Source: a virus. From it: a stretch of DNA of 64,000 bases. The notes under the pieces were generated by a model, which made no database searches, was not told the origin of the DNA, and saw only the letters and a program-made list of their open reading frames with translations. A program made the position numbers and the translations under genes. Shown here piece after piece: positions 41,694-49,252 of the stretch. Location of the stretch: IMG/VR virus record IMGVR_UViG_3300017613_000561, positions 1-64,000 of that record; one strand, 5' to 3'. Position 1 is the first letter of the stretch. Every line of letters begins with the position of its first letter.

Positions 41694-42098
41694 GTGAAGG
41701 TTATATGTCCGTATTGCGATAATCCGGCAGAGCTGGTGGATGGAACAACGGTTTACCCACACAGGCCCGATCTAGGGCACTTGAAGTTTTGGAATTGTGC
41801 CCCTTGTAATGCCTACGTAGGAACACATAAGAATAGTCGTAGACATAAGCCATTAGGAAGATTAGCCAATGCAGAACTTAGAAACTGGAAAGGTTTTGCC
41901 CACGGTGCTTTCGATCCCTTATGGGAGACCATGGTAATACGGGATAACATTAAGGCAGTAAAGGCCAGAGGTAGAGCCTACAAGTGGTTGGCTGCACAAC
42001 TGGAGATAGATATTAAGGATTGTCATATTGGGATGTTTGATGTGGCTATGTGTAAAAGAGTGGTAGGTCTTTGTCATAGAACGCGGGTCATTATGTAA
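41694..42098 (+). CDS. DUF3268 zinc-finger protein
   Basis: A 134-residue protein from GTG 41694 behind AAGGAGGGG. It matches the DUF3268 zinc-finger family: ICPYCDNPAELVDG, WNCAPCNAYVGTH, KPLGRLANAELRNW, FDPLWE, YKWLAAQLEI and CHIGMFDVAMCK in that order. Two CxxC pairs should bind a zinc ion. The family occurs widely in phages and prophages, and its role is unknown. Confidence 0.78.
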   Translation: MKVICPYCDNPAELVDGTTVYPHRPDLGHLKFWNCAPCNAYVGTHKNSRRHKPLGRLANAELRNWKGFAHGAFDPLWETMVIRDNIKAVKARGRAYKWLAAQLEIDIKDCHIGMFDVAMCKRVVGLCHRTRVIM

Positions 42099-42119
42099 CG
42101 TAAATTATCAGGAGGGATC

Positions 42120-42296
42120 ATGCCATATTTCAGGGTAACGTGGGAGATGTATTTTGAAACAGACACACCACAGGAAGCAGCAGAGGAGGCTTTGAGGGTA
42201 CAGCGAGATCCAGCCTCAGAAGCTACCTGCTTTGTTGTAGTCAACATGGGTACTGGGGATCAGATGTATGTTGACATAGATATAGTAGATCCATAG
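42120..42296 (+). CDS. 58-residue small protein
   Basis: A 58-residue protein behind AGGAGGGATC. It reads as a beta-alpha-beta unit: FRVTWEMYFET, then a helix TPQEAAEEALRVQRDP, then strand TCFVVVNMG with an acidic end VDIDIVDP. Single-domain proteins of this type recur in phage early regions. The start and codon use are convincing. Function unknown. Confidence 0.6.
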   Translation: MPYFRVTWEMYFETDTPQEAAEEALRVQRDPASEATCFVVVNMGTGDQMYVDIDIVDP

Positions 42297-42306
42297 GGAG
42301 ATTATC

Positions 42307-42624
42307 ATGGGTAAGATTGCACAATTAGAAGAAAGCCTGACAATTGTCACTAATGAGTTGGAGAAGGCTAAGATTGAGTGTAGAGGTTTTGAACGCTCAG
42401 TAAAAGAACAGCAACGTATGCGGCAGGAGGCGGAGTCTGAGCTTACCTGCCTTAGGACACAGTTGGGTGACATACAGAAGGCTATCCAGTTAGTAACTGC
42501 CATAACGTATCCAGAAGCAGAACTGTACTCTGCGGAAGTATATATGCCTGCAGGTGGGCTAAAAGCTAAGGCAGAAGACGAGGAGCTGAGATTCCTTAGG
42601 TACATTTATAAGTTGTGCCGGTAA
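42307..42624 (+). CDS. Coiled-coil small protein
   Basis: A 105-residue protein. Residues 5-65 are a continuous charged coiled coil (LEESLTIVTNELEKAKIECR, QQRMRQEAESELTCLRTQLG). A GGGAG lies in front of its ATG. It lies in the same operon as the DUF3268 gene. It may form dimers as an inhibitor or scaffold; unknown. Confidence 0.55.
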   Translation: MGKIAQLEESLTIVTNELEKAKIECRGFERSVKEQQRMRQEAESELTCLRTQLGDIQKAIQLVTAITYPEAELYSAEVYMPAGGLKAKAEDEELRFLRYIYKLCR

Positions 42625-42629
42625 TACTA

Positions 42630-42659
42630 TTTGACAAACGTCCCTCTAATTAGTACAGT
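42630..42659 (+). promoter_or_regulatory. Promoter before 42689
   Basis: TTTGACAAACG, -35 TTGACA at 42631-42636, 17-base spacer, -10 TACAGT at 42654-42659. It drives a 60-residue gene. Confidence 0.78.
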
Positions 42660-42688
42660 ATTAGGACAATAACACCCTAGGAGGGCTT

Positions 42689-42871
42689 ATGCCTAACCAA
42701 CTTTTGCGTCTCCCCAGTGGCCATATTTTTATCCCGCTACATGATGATGAGCTAGATAAATACCACACCATTTATCATTTTAGTTACCGTGGTGCTGTAG
42801 GTTTGCTTGGAAAATTAGCCCCAACCAGCCTAAATGGGTGGGAAGTGGTAGCTGTATATATAGAGGAGTAG
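42689..42871 (+). CDS. 60-residue small protein
   Basis: A 60-residue protein with AGGAGGG in front and a dedicated promoter. It has two short beta units (LLRLPSGHIFIPLHDDEL, then WEVVAVYIEE). No motif known to me. A second full promoter follows immediately after, so this gene seems to be a separate small transcription unit. Confidence 0.55.
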   Translation: MPNQLLRLPSGHIFIPLHDDELDKYHTIYHFSYRGAVGLLGKLAPTSLNGWEVVAVYIEE

Positions 42872-42884
42872 GAAGTTATTATTG

Positions 42885-42914
42885 TTTGACAAACGTACAA
42901 CTATACAGCATAGT
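42885..42914 (+). promoter_or_regulatory. Promoter for the SWIM-protein operon
   Basis: GTTTGACAAACG (palindromic form), -35 TTGACA at 42886-42891, 17-base spacer, -10 CATAGT at 42909-42914. It is the nearest promoter upstream of the sugar cassette, 2.2 kb away. Confidence 0.78.
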
Positions 42915-42933
42915 ATAGTTAGGGTACACATAA

Positions 42934-42944
42934 AAGCTAGGAGC
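42934..42944 (+). promoter_or_regulatory. AAGCTAGGAGC leader motif
   Basis: Third copy of the 11-base leader, four bases before ATG 42949. Confidence 0.65.
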
Positions 42945-42948
42945 TAAA

Positions 42949-44109
42949 ATGAAGCAGCTAGTAATATCAATGACAGATCCAAGTAAGAAGTATGAGGTGG
43001 ACCTGGAGAAGGAAACCTGTAATTGTCCAGCCTATGCTAAGGGTAAGACTCGCCCCTGTAAGCATCTGGTTGAGCTGGGAGTTAAGCCAAAAAAGAAGAA
43101 GGTAGTCACCAGCTATGTGAAGTCAGCTATCCAGAAGGCCTACCGTAGGAATGATCAGCCATTGTTAATCTGGAGCTTTAACTGGCTCTGGAAGAATGAG
43201 CGTAACTGGATCTGGTGGAGATACATGGTGCTACCAGCAGAAGACCACTGGAAGGGTGTGGTGGAGATGGGCAGGGCTCATGATGAAGCTAAGATGGTCT
43301 ATAAGCATGATCCTGTGGGGGCCAAGCATTTATTGCTATGTGGGTTGTTGAACACGATGGCTCAGAAGAAGAGTCAGGATTCTAACGGGATTCGCCAGTT
43401 AGCTGATGTAGTCAGATCTACTAGCCAGGTTAAGACCCCGCACTTGATGGGGGCCATTATTAAGAAAGTAGATGTATCCCAGATGTTGTTCTTTGAGTTT
43501 TACCGCAGTATTTCTGACCCAGTAGCCGTTGATGCTAAGGGTCTGATATCCCCCATTGTTTGGGAGACTATCTGGCATAAGGTAGCTGAACTGAAAGAGT
43601 CGGGTATTAGTCTGGGGAAGTACGTAGATCTGTGTGATGGGATCAAGGCTATGCAGTACCGCGCAGCCATGGGGGGAGGCCCAGGATACACCACTCTGTT
43701 TCTGGCAGTAATTGCCCTCCAACTCTACTACACAGAGCTGGGACGATCTATTACAGGGGAGCCTAGTGATGAGGTTCTGTCTTCTGGGGAATGGATTACC
43801 CCGCATGTAACCCCGCCGTGGTGCTGCTTGGATATGCATACAGGGCCTGGGAAGAGAGTGTTGGGCTACATCACCAAGATTGTCAGTAACACGCATATGG
43901 ATGGTGCCGAATGTAAGGCAGCAGTAGAAGAGATTTGGTTCATAAATGAAACCGCGCTGGTGAACGAAACCGATGAAGACAGTGTTTGGTGGAAGCTGGG
44001 ATGTAACGCCTATCTGATCCAGCACGGAGTAAAGCCAAAAGAGATGAAGAAACTTTGGGACGAGAAGTTGAGAGATATCGTCCGTAAGAAGATCATATTG
44101 TGGAGCTAG
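42949..44109 (+). CDS. SWIM zinc-finger protein
   Basis: A 386-residue protein. The N-terminus carries a SWIM zinc finger, CxC-x(10)-CxH (Cys24, Cys26, Cys37, His39), set in a beta hairpin (KKYEVDLEKETCNCPAYA). SWIM domains bind DNA or proteins. The remaining 340 residues are mainly helical and Trp-rich (LLIWSFNWLWKNERNWIWW), with no recognised enzyme motif; they contain blocks such as MGGGPGYTTLFLAVIALQLY and EWITPHVTPPWCCLDMHTGP. It has its own promoter and AAGCTAGGAGC leader. Its context is the end of the replication region. Confidence 0.65.
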   Translation: MKQLVISMTDPSKKYEVDLEKETCNCPAYAKGKTRPCKHLVELGVKPKKKKVVTSYVKSAIQKAYRRNDQPLLIWSFNWLWKNERNWIWWRYMVLPAEDHWKGVVEMGRAHDEAKMVYKHDPVGAKHLLLCGLLNTMAQKKSQDSNGIRQLADVVRSTSQVKTPHLMGAIIKKVDVSQMLFFEFYRSISDPVAVDAKGLISPIVWETIWHKVAELKESGISLGKYVDLCDGIKAMQYRAAMGGGPGYTTLFLAVIALQLYYTELGRSITGEPSDEVLSSGEWITPHVTPPWCCLDMHTGPGKRVLGYITKIVSNTHMDGAECKAAVEEIWFINETALVNETDEDSVWWKLGCNAYLIQHGVKPKEMKKLWDEKLRDIVRKKIILWS

Positions 44110-44110
44110 T

Positions 44111-44122
44111 GCACTCAAGTGC
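44111..44122 (+). promoter_or_regulatory. GCACTCAAGTGC palindrome variant
   Basis: One-base variant of the palindrome, directly after the TAG at 44107-44109 and before GAGGATCAGAAG and ATG 44136. Confidence 0.6.
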
Positions 44123-44135
44123 AGAGGATCAGAAG

Positions 44136-44324
44136 ATGGATAGAAACGAGCTGATAGAACGCATAGTAGCGGTGATGGACGATTGGGACCGGGATACCTT
44201 ACTAGCGTGGGCCAAGACAGAGAGGCGGGAGGATCTTGATAGGTTGGAGGATGAAGACATCAGGAACATCGCTGACACTGTACTTGGGGACTGGGAGCAG
44301 GAAGAGTACGACAACGAGGGTTAG
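44136..44324 (+). CDS. 62-residue acidic protein
   Basis: A 62-residue very acidic helical protein (LIERIVAVMDDWDRDTLLAW, WEQEEYDNEG). Its net negative charge and size are typical of DNA-mimic or anti-host inhibitors, but no evidence supports a particular target. GAGGATC lies ahead of the ATG. It is followed closely by 44330. Confidence 0.5.
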   Translation: MDRNELIERIVAVMDDWDRDTLLAWAKTERREDLDRLEDEDIRNIADTVLGDWEQEEYDNEG

Positions 44325-44329
44325 AACCA

Positions 44330-44764
44330 ATGGAATTTCCGATAACAGTAGAAAGCATAAAGGTCATCAACAAGGCCTACGAGCCCAGTAATTTTATGGC
44401 GGGGGCTGAGGTGGGAGACTTTGTATCTATCAGACCCTGCGCGGAGGAGTATGAGAATAAGACTTTCCTGGGTATATACATAGGGGAGATAAGTGTTGGG
44501 ACCGCACACTTCTTTGAAGCATCGGATGATGAGTACCTTAAGGGGGTGTTGGAGCTAATGCATAACACCAACCCAGCTATCTTTGTACCCAACCTGAACA
44601 AGGTGATCTTTGGATGCGAGAGTTGGTGGGGTGTGATTAAGGATGAGTCCCACCTAAAGCAGATCACGGACGAGGACATAGAAAACGTCTGGTATGTAAA
44701 AGCCCTGAAAGCCATAGCAGAGACGCGGGAGAAAAAGGAGAACAGTAATGGCGATAAGCTTTGA
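44330..44764 (+). CDS. Unknown protein upstream of the sugar cassette
   Basis: A 144-residue protein with no recognised motif. It is a single beta-rich globular domain with an SH3-like strand pattern (MAGAEVGDFVSIRPC, FLGIYIGEISVGTAHFFEAS, NLNKVIFGCESWWGVI) and a helical C-terminus. It overlaps the next gene by 17 bases. Domains of this style bind proteins or small ligands; nothing more can be said. Confidence 0.5.
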   Translation: MEFPITVESIKVINKAYEPSNFMAGAEVGDFVSIRPCAEEYENKTFLGIYIGEISVGTAHFFEASDDEYLKGVLELMHNTNPAIFVPNLNKVIFGCESWWGVIKDESHLKQITDEDIENVWYVKALKAIAETREKKENSNGDKL

Positions 44765-44960
44765 GGTTTCTAAACACGTTGATGGGCAGTTATGTATACA
44801 GATGAAGTCCACATACCCAGATGATTGCTTCAAGATGGGGAGGGTATATGCAGACATTATCACTCTTGGTGGCGGCGAGATATCGGATATTGTTCAGGGT
44901 GATTGGGGACAGGGTAAGTTCATACGCATACCGCTTGCTGGTAAAGCCAAAGAAGATTAA
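44748..44960 (+). CDS. 70-residue small protein
   Basis: A 70-residue protein, mainly beta (QLCIQMKSTYPDDCFKMGRV, GKFIRIPLAG). AAGGAG lies in front of its ATG inside the preceding gene. It is the last gene before the structured intergenic region at 44961-45147. No function recognised. Confidence 0.5.
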   Translation: MAISFEVSKHVDGQLCIQMKSTYPDDCFKMGRVYADIITLGGGEISDIVQGDWGQGKFIRIPLAGKAKED

Positions 44961-44966
44961 GACATA

Positions 44967-45042
44967 CCATACTGACATAGGTAGACACCTAAGGTAGTTC
45001 CCTATAGTATGGCTATTGTCTTGAGACAAAGCTTGAGACAAA
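44967..45042 (+). promoter_or_regulatory. Structured boundary element before the sugar cassette
   Basis: CCATACT and ATAGG (44967-44981, with a 3-base bulge) pair with CCTATAGTATGG (45001-45012), enclosing ACCTAAGGT. Then TTGTC-TTGA-GACAA forms a small hairpin (45016-45029). CTTGAGACAAA repeats at 45020 and 45032 (period 12). There is no promoter of the TTTGACA family here. It may control read-through into the cassette or mark an insertion border. Confidence 0.5.
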
Positions 45043-45147
45043 AAACCGGTACCAGCATTGAAAGGTGAAACCCCACCAGTATAGGGCCAAATCGGTGGGT
45101 TGGTGTTTTGGGATCGGGAGACTAATACTAATAACTGCGAGGGGTCT

Positions 45148-46293
45148 ATGAATATTGATTTGTGGGACAGAGTAGTACCGTACTTCAAGCCGTATGTAAC
45201 GCCAGAGATGGGGGAGGCAGTAGCTAAGACAGTAGCCAGTGGTTGGCTGACCACCGGTAAGAAGGTAAAGGAACTGGAAAGTGAGTTCCAGAAGATGTTT
45301 CCTTCCAAGCAGGTACTGATGACGAACTCAGCTACAGCCGCCTCCCTTATCGCATTTGACGCCCTAGATCTGAGATGGTCTGAAGTAATCACCACACCGT
45401 ACACGTTCAGCTCACCAGCTATGATGCTCCACCATTTGGGCGCTAAGCTTGTCATGGTTGACATTGATCCCAACACATTCAATATCGACCCCCACAAGGT
45501 ACTGGACGCTGTAAACCCTAATACGAAAGCCATACTGCTCACCCACTTCGGTGGACGGGCCTGTGACTTGACAAGTATTTATGAGATAGCCAGTCAGTGT
45601 AACCTCAAGGTGATAGAAGACTGTGCTCATGCATTGCCTGCACGGTACAAGGGCAGAACAGTGGGAGACATGGAGGCAGACGCTTCCTTTTTCAGCTTCT
45701 ATGCCAACAAGACCATGACCACGGGCGAGGGGGGCATGCTGCTTTTGAAGGATGGAGCTGTAGCTGAGCATGCACGTAAGTTGTTGCTGCATGGATTTTC
45801 CACAGATGCCTATGACCGGTACACGAACTCAGGTGCGTCCTGGTTCTATGATGTTGGAGTCGCCGGGTGGAAGGCCAATATGACAGATGTGGCTGCTACG
45901 CTGGGCTTGGAGCAGTTACGGTATTTGTACAGCATGTCAGATGATAGAACCCGAGTTGCAGAGATGTACACGTTGGCCCTGAAATCCTTGGAGTTGCACT
46001 GCCCGAGATTCACTTACGATTCAGCATGGCATGTATACCCGATCCTGGTGGATGCTGCCTACCGTGATGCCTTTATTGAGAGCATGAAGGAGAAAGGCGT
46101 TCACTGTTCAGTGCACTTCCGGCCGATAAACCAGCATTCCTTTTGGAAGGAAGTATTGCCTAGACACAGTACCCCAGTATCTGACAGTGTTGGAGCCCGA
46201 GTAGTGTCCCTGCCTATCTATCCGAACATGCCTATGGATAACGTGACGTATGTAGTACGGGCTGTAACCGCTACGTTGAAAGAATTTGTATGA
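45148..46293 (+). CDS. DegT/DnrJ/EryC1/StrS sugar aminotransferase
   Basis: A 381-residue PLP-dependent aminotransferase of the sugar-modifying type. It puts an amino group on a keto-sugar nucleotide. Motifs: SGWLTTGKKVKELESEF, SATAASLIAFDAL, PYTFSSPAMMLHHLGA, VIEDCAHALPARYKGR and SFYANKTMTTGEGGML with the PLP-lysine Lys188. N-terminal DVAATLGLEQL and C-terminal HVYPILVD are also family-typical. ATG 45148 has GAGGGG eight bases upstream. Its natural partner is the 4,6-dehydratase at 46903. The following gene starts inside it (ATGA). Confidence 0.9.
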   Translation: MNIDLWDRVVPYFKPYVTPEMGEAVAKTVASGWLTTGKKVKELESEFQKMFPSKQVLMTNSATAASLIAFDALDLRWSEVITTPYTFSSPAMMLHHLGAKLVMVDIDPNTFNIDPHKVLDAVNPNTKAILLTHFGGRACDLTSIYEIASQCNLKVIEDCAHALPARYKGRTVGDMEADASFFSFYANKTMTTGEGGMLLLKDGAVAEHARKLLLHGFSTDAYDRYTNSGASWFYDVGVAGWKANMTDVAATLGLEQLRYLYSMSDDRTRVAEMYTLALKSLELHCPRFTYDSAWHVYPILVDAAYRDAFIESMKEKGVHCSVHFRPINQHSFWKEVLPRHSTPVSDSVGARVVSLPIYPNMPMDNVTYVVRAVTATLKEFV

Positions 46294-46913
46294 CTCCGCA
46301 AGAATACGTCAGCAAGGTCATAACTTTTTCAGATAGGGCCTCATGGGAGATGGAAGTGCTCAGTGTTTTAGACTGGGCCAATGTCTGTGGGGTCTATGCT
46401 TTGGACTATGGTAGTGGTTCTGGAAAGCTATGCTCTATCCTGAAGCGGCACTATGACTTTCAGTATGTTTGTGGTGTTGACATAAACACTGGGTTGTTGG
46501 CATATGCCAGGAAGACATACCCAGCCTTTACGTTTACGAACCCCATAGCCTTGCTTAGCAGCCCAATGACCTATGATATGGTGACCATGTTTCATGTGTT
46601 GGGGCGTGTACCTAATCCAATAACCACTTTGCAGATGATCAGGAATGTTTTGGTCGATAGGGGTAGGTTGTTGATAGTGATTCCCAATAAGGTGTATGAC
46701 ACCCTGATGGTACCGTACAATACGGTTACGGGTTATAAGGGTGATCCTACTATTTGTCACAGCTGGACACGAAGAGAAGCCATGAAGCTATTGCGAGCTT
46801 GTGGGTTTATTGACCTGGAGTACACCTATTTTGGTGAGCCAGTTAAGGGGTTTCCAGATATCCCCTGTCTTAGGTCACGCATAGCTATTCATGGGGTTGT
46901 GGATGAGCGTTGA
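46290..46913 (+). CDS. SAM-dependent methyltransferase, class I
   Basis: A 207-residue Rossmann-fold methyltransferase. Motif I ALDYGSGSGKLCSIL, an acidic residue in VCGVDINTGLL, motif IV-like DMVTMFHVLGRVPNP and post-motif LVDRGRLLIVIP are in order, in the style of class I enzymes that methylate small molecules. In this cassette it could methylate a sugar hydroxyl or amine; a nucleic-acid target cannot be ruled out. Coupled to both neighbours by overlaps. Confidence 0.8.
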   Translation: MTPQEYVSKVITFSDRASWEMEVLSVLDWANVCGVYALDYGSGSGKLCSILKRHYDFQYVCGVDINTGLLAYARKTYPAFTFTNPIALLSSPMTYDMVTMFHVLGRVPNPITTLQMIRNVLVDRGRLLIVIPNKVYDTLMVPYNTVTGYKGDPTICHSWTRREAMKLLRACGFIDLEYTYFGEPVKGFPDIPCLRSRIAIHGVVDER

Positions 46914-47931
46914 AGGTAAGGTAGTGTTAGTCACAGGGGCAGGTGGGTCTATAGGAACCCGTCTGGTTAATGAGCTGTTGAATAACCCTAAGCCAAAGAG
47001 CCTTATACTTGTAGACCTGTGTGAGTACAATTTGTATCAGGTACAGCGAGTAGTCGAAGAATCCGGCGTAGCACTTAAGTGCAAGTACCTGTTGGCAGAC
47101 ATCCGGCACCGACATCTGATGGACTGTGTGTTTAGAGCAGAGGCCCCAGATGTGGTGTTTCACGCGGCAGCTCTGAAGCATGTTCCAATGTTGGAGACTC
47201 CGCATAATACGTTGGAGGCCATACGTACAAATATCCTGGGGACTAAGAATGTGCTGGACATGTCTGTGAGGTATGGAGCAGAACAGTTCCTACTGATATC
47301 GACAGATAAGGCCGTGAACCCTGTGTCCATGATGGGGGCCACCAAGACCTTTGCTGAGGGCTATGTGCGGGAGGCAGCTACATCAGTCAGCCTGAATGTG
47401 TCCATAGTGCGCTTCGGTAATGTTCTTGGTAGTTCCGGGTCAGTAGTGCCTCTGTTTGCTCGTCAGGTTGCTGAGGGCGGGCCTGTAACCGTAACGCATC
47501 CAGATATCATTAGGTATTTCATGTCTATAGATGATGCTGTGCGTTTAGTAGTTGAATCCGCACACCTGACGATAGCTTCGCATAAGACCTCATGCACTTA
47601 CGTGCTGAACATGGGAGATCCTGTGAAGATAGATGACTTGGCTAAGAAAATGATCTGGGAGTCGGGTAAGGATATAGCCATAAAGTACATAGGGCTCAGA
47701 GCCGGTGAGAAGATGGAGGAGGAGCTGCATTATGCTAATGAGTTCCTGGTACCGACAAGTCGTAAGAATATCAATATAGTACGGCAGAGCGACCACCTTA
47801 GAAGGGGGTTTGTTCGCGTAGCCAATGAGCTTGTTACCTTGTGTGATGAACGTGAGTTGCCTGATGCCTTTGTTGCCATTAAAGAAAAAGTTCCGTATCA
47901 AGGAGATACGATATTATGCGAGAGTTTGTAG
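46903..47931 (+). CDS. Nucleotide-sugar 4,6-dehydratase (CapD/PseB/FlaA1-type)
   Basis: A 342-residue extended short-chain dehydrogenase. Motifs: VLVTGAGGSIGTRLV (NAD binding), HAAALKHVPMLE, STDKAVNPVSMMGATK (Met where classic SDRs have Tyr, as in CapD/WbpM-type enzymes), VRFGNVLGSSGSVVPLF and RYFMSIDDAVRLV. These turn UDP-GlcNAc into a 4-keto-6-deoxy sugar nucleotide, the substrate of a DegT aminotransferase. It is the soluble short form without membrane helices. Start ATG 46903 overlaps the methyltransferase by 11 bases. A palindrome (47071) is inside the gene. Confidence 0.9.
   Translation: MSVEGKVVLVTGAGGSIGTRLVNELLNNPKPKSLILVDLCEYNLYQVQRVVEESGVALKCKYLLADIRHRHLMDCVFRAEAPDVVFHAAALKHVPMLETPHNTLEAIRTNILGTKNVLDMSVRYGAEQFLLISTDKAVNPVSMMGATKTFAEGYVREAATSVSLNVSIVRFGNVLGSSGSVVPLFARQVAEGGPVTVTHPDIIRYFMSIDDAVRLVVESAHLTIASHKTSCTYVLNMGDPVKIDDLAKKMIWESGKDIAIKYIGLRAGEKMEEELHYANEFLVPTSRKNINIVRQSDHLRRGFVRVANELVTLCDERELPDAFVAIKEKVPYQGDTILCESL
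47071..47082 (+). promoter_or_regulatory. GCACTTAAGTGC palindrome inside the dehydratase gene
   Basis: Perfect copy read as Ala-Leu-Lys-Cys, a different frame from other coding copies. It is far from any gene start, so it is either chance recruitment or an intragenic site. Confidence 0.45.
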
Positions 47932-48587
47932 TAACACATCACCAGCCTAGTTTCCTGCCTTGGGTTGGGTATTGGAACAAGATGGCAGTATGTACGCATT
48001 GGTCTTATTTGGTTGGTGTGGGCTTTGCAAAGAGGGATTACCAGAATAGGGTCGCCCTTAATGGTAGTTGGCTTACCGTTCCTGTAAGAGCTGGATTGAA
48101 CGAAAAAATACAAGATGTTTGTATTGCCGGTAAGTACAAGCACAAGATTGCGACCACGATCAAGCAGAACCTCATGAACAAGAAGATGCCCTACGGTCAC
48201 AGGCTGGAAGAGCTGGTGCATATCTTGGAGACAATAGAGCCTAAGTACTTGTATGAGCTATGCATGTCCATGGACGCTATGATTGTCGCTAGTTTGGGAC
48301 TTGAGAAAACGTACAGTTTGAGTGGTGCAGGTAATGTAGCTGGGGACACAAAGACCAAGGGTTTGTCCAGACGGTTAGCCAGTGAGTTCCCCCCGAATGT
48401 TGACACGTACCTGTTGGGGGCAGGAACCTCCTCGTATTTCGTAAAGGAGGAGTTCCAGTACGACTGTAAGTTGATGGTCCAGAAGATTGCTGGTTGGGCG
48501 GAGAAGGACACAATTCTGAAAGTCCTGGCTACTGTTAACGACCCGTTGTCCTATGTGATGGAAGCTGCTACGTGGGAGGAGCTATGA
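47916..48587 (+). CDS. WbqC-family protein
   Basis: A 223-residue protein. The family hallmark is at the N-terminus: VTHHQPSFLPWVGYWNKM, followed by RDYQNRVALNGSWLTVPV and the LTVPV-type strand, and C-terminal NVDTYLLGAGTSSYF. WbqC-like proteins lie in O-antigen and capsule clusters; their reaction is not certain, although amino-acyl or glycine transfer to amino sugars has been proposed. It overlaps its neighbours by 16 and four bases. Confidence 0.85.
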   Translation: MREFVVTHHQPSFLPWVGYWNKMAVCTHWSYLVGVGFAKRDYQNRVALNGSWLTVPVRAGLNEKIQDVCIAGKYKHKIATTIKQNLMNKKMPYGHRLEELVHILETIEPKYLYELCMSMDAMIVASLGLEKTYSLSGAGNVAGDTKTKGLSRRLASEFPPNVDTYLLGAGTSSYFVKEEFQYDCKLMVQKIAGWAEKDTILKVLATVNDPLSYVMEAATWEEL

Positions 48588-49252
48588 AGAGCATATTGGT
48601 AATAGCACCGCATCCTGATGATGCAGAGTATGGTGTTGGTGGATACATAGCTAAGTGTGCGGGCGTAGCTAATGTGACCATAGCTACCATGTATGCTGGA
48701 GATTATCCCACGTATACTACGCACGTATTGGGGGAGGACCGTAAGAGCGAATCCCTTCAGGCAGCTAAAGTGCTGCACACCAGGATAATACATCTTGATG
48801 TGTGCAAGGATAATGACTACATGAACTACCTGGGGGAGCTTTGTCTAGCTGTAGATATGATGCTGGACAAGATAAGACCCGATGTCCTGTTTATTCCACT
48901 GCCCTCGTATAACCAGGATCATCAGGCGGTATACACAGCATGTATGGCTGCTACAAGGCCGGTAAAGGAGATACTGCCTCAGAAGATATATGCCTACGAG
49001 TACCCTATGCAGAATTGGGGGGCTGGAGCGGAGCAGCATGCCATCATGGGACGGACGTACATTCCGTTGAGTAACCATGACATGGACAAGAAGTTAGAAG
49101 CCCTGAGGTGTTACAAGTCCCAGTTAAGAAAAGATGAAGTGAACTTAAGTGCACTGGGCGGAGTAACTGCCTTGGCTCGCCTAAGAGGAGCAGAGTGTAG
49201 ACAGGTGTACGCTGAGTTGGTGTACCTCATAAAGAACAAGACGGAGATCTGA
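48584..49252 (+). CDS. PIG-L-type N-deacetylase
   Basis: A 222-residue zinc-dependent deacetylase of the PIG-L/LmbE family. The hallmark is HPDDAEYGVGG near residue 10 (zinc ligands His and Asp), then RKSESLQAAKVL and DHQAVYTAC (third ligand His). Such enzymes remove N-acetyl from GlcNAc-type sugars, often before other groups are added. ATG 48584 overlaps the WbqC stop (ATGA). With its partners it could make a free-amine dideoxy sugar. Confidence 0.9.
   Translation: MKSILVIAPHPDDAEYGVGGYIAKCAGVANVTIATMYAGDYPTYTTHVLGEDRKSESLQAAKVLHTRIIHLDVCKDNDYMNYLGELCLAVDMMLDKIRPDVLFIPLPSYNQDHQAVYTACMAATRPVKEILPQKIYAYEYPMQNWGAGAEQHAIMGRTYIPLSNHDMDKKLEALRCYKSQLRKDEVNLSALGGVTALARLRGAECRQVYAELVYLIKNKTEI

Noticed and set aside
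44790-45542. Open frame on the - strand across the boundary before the aminotransferase
   Set aside because: It overlaps the structured spacer and the aminotransferase N-terminus; no ribosome site or motif.
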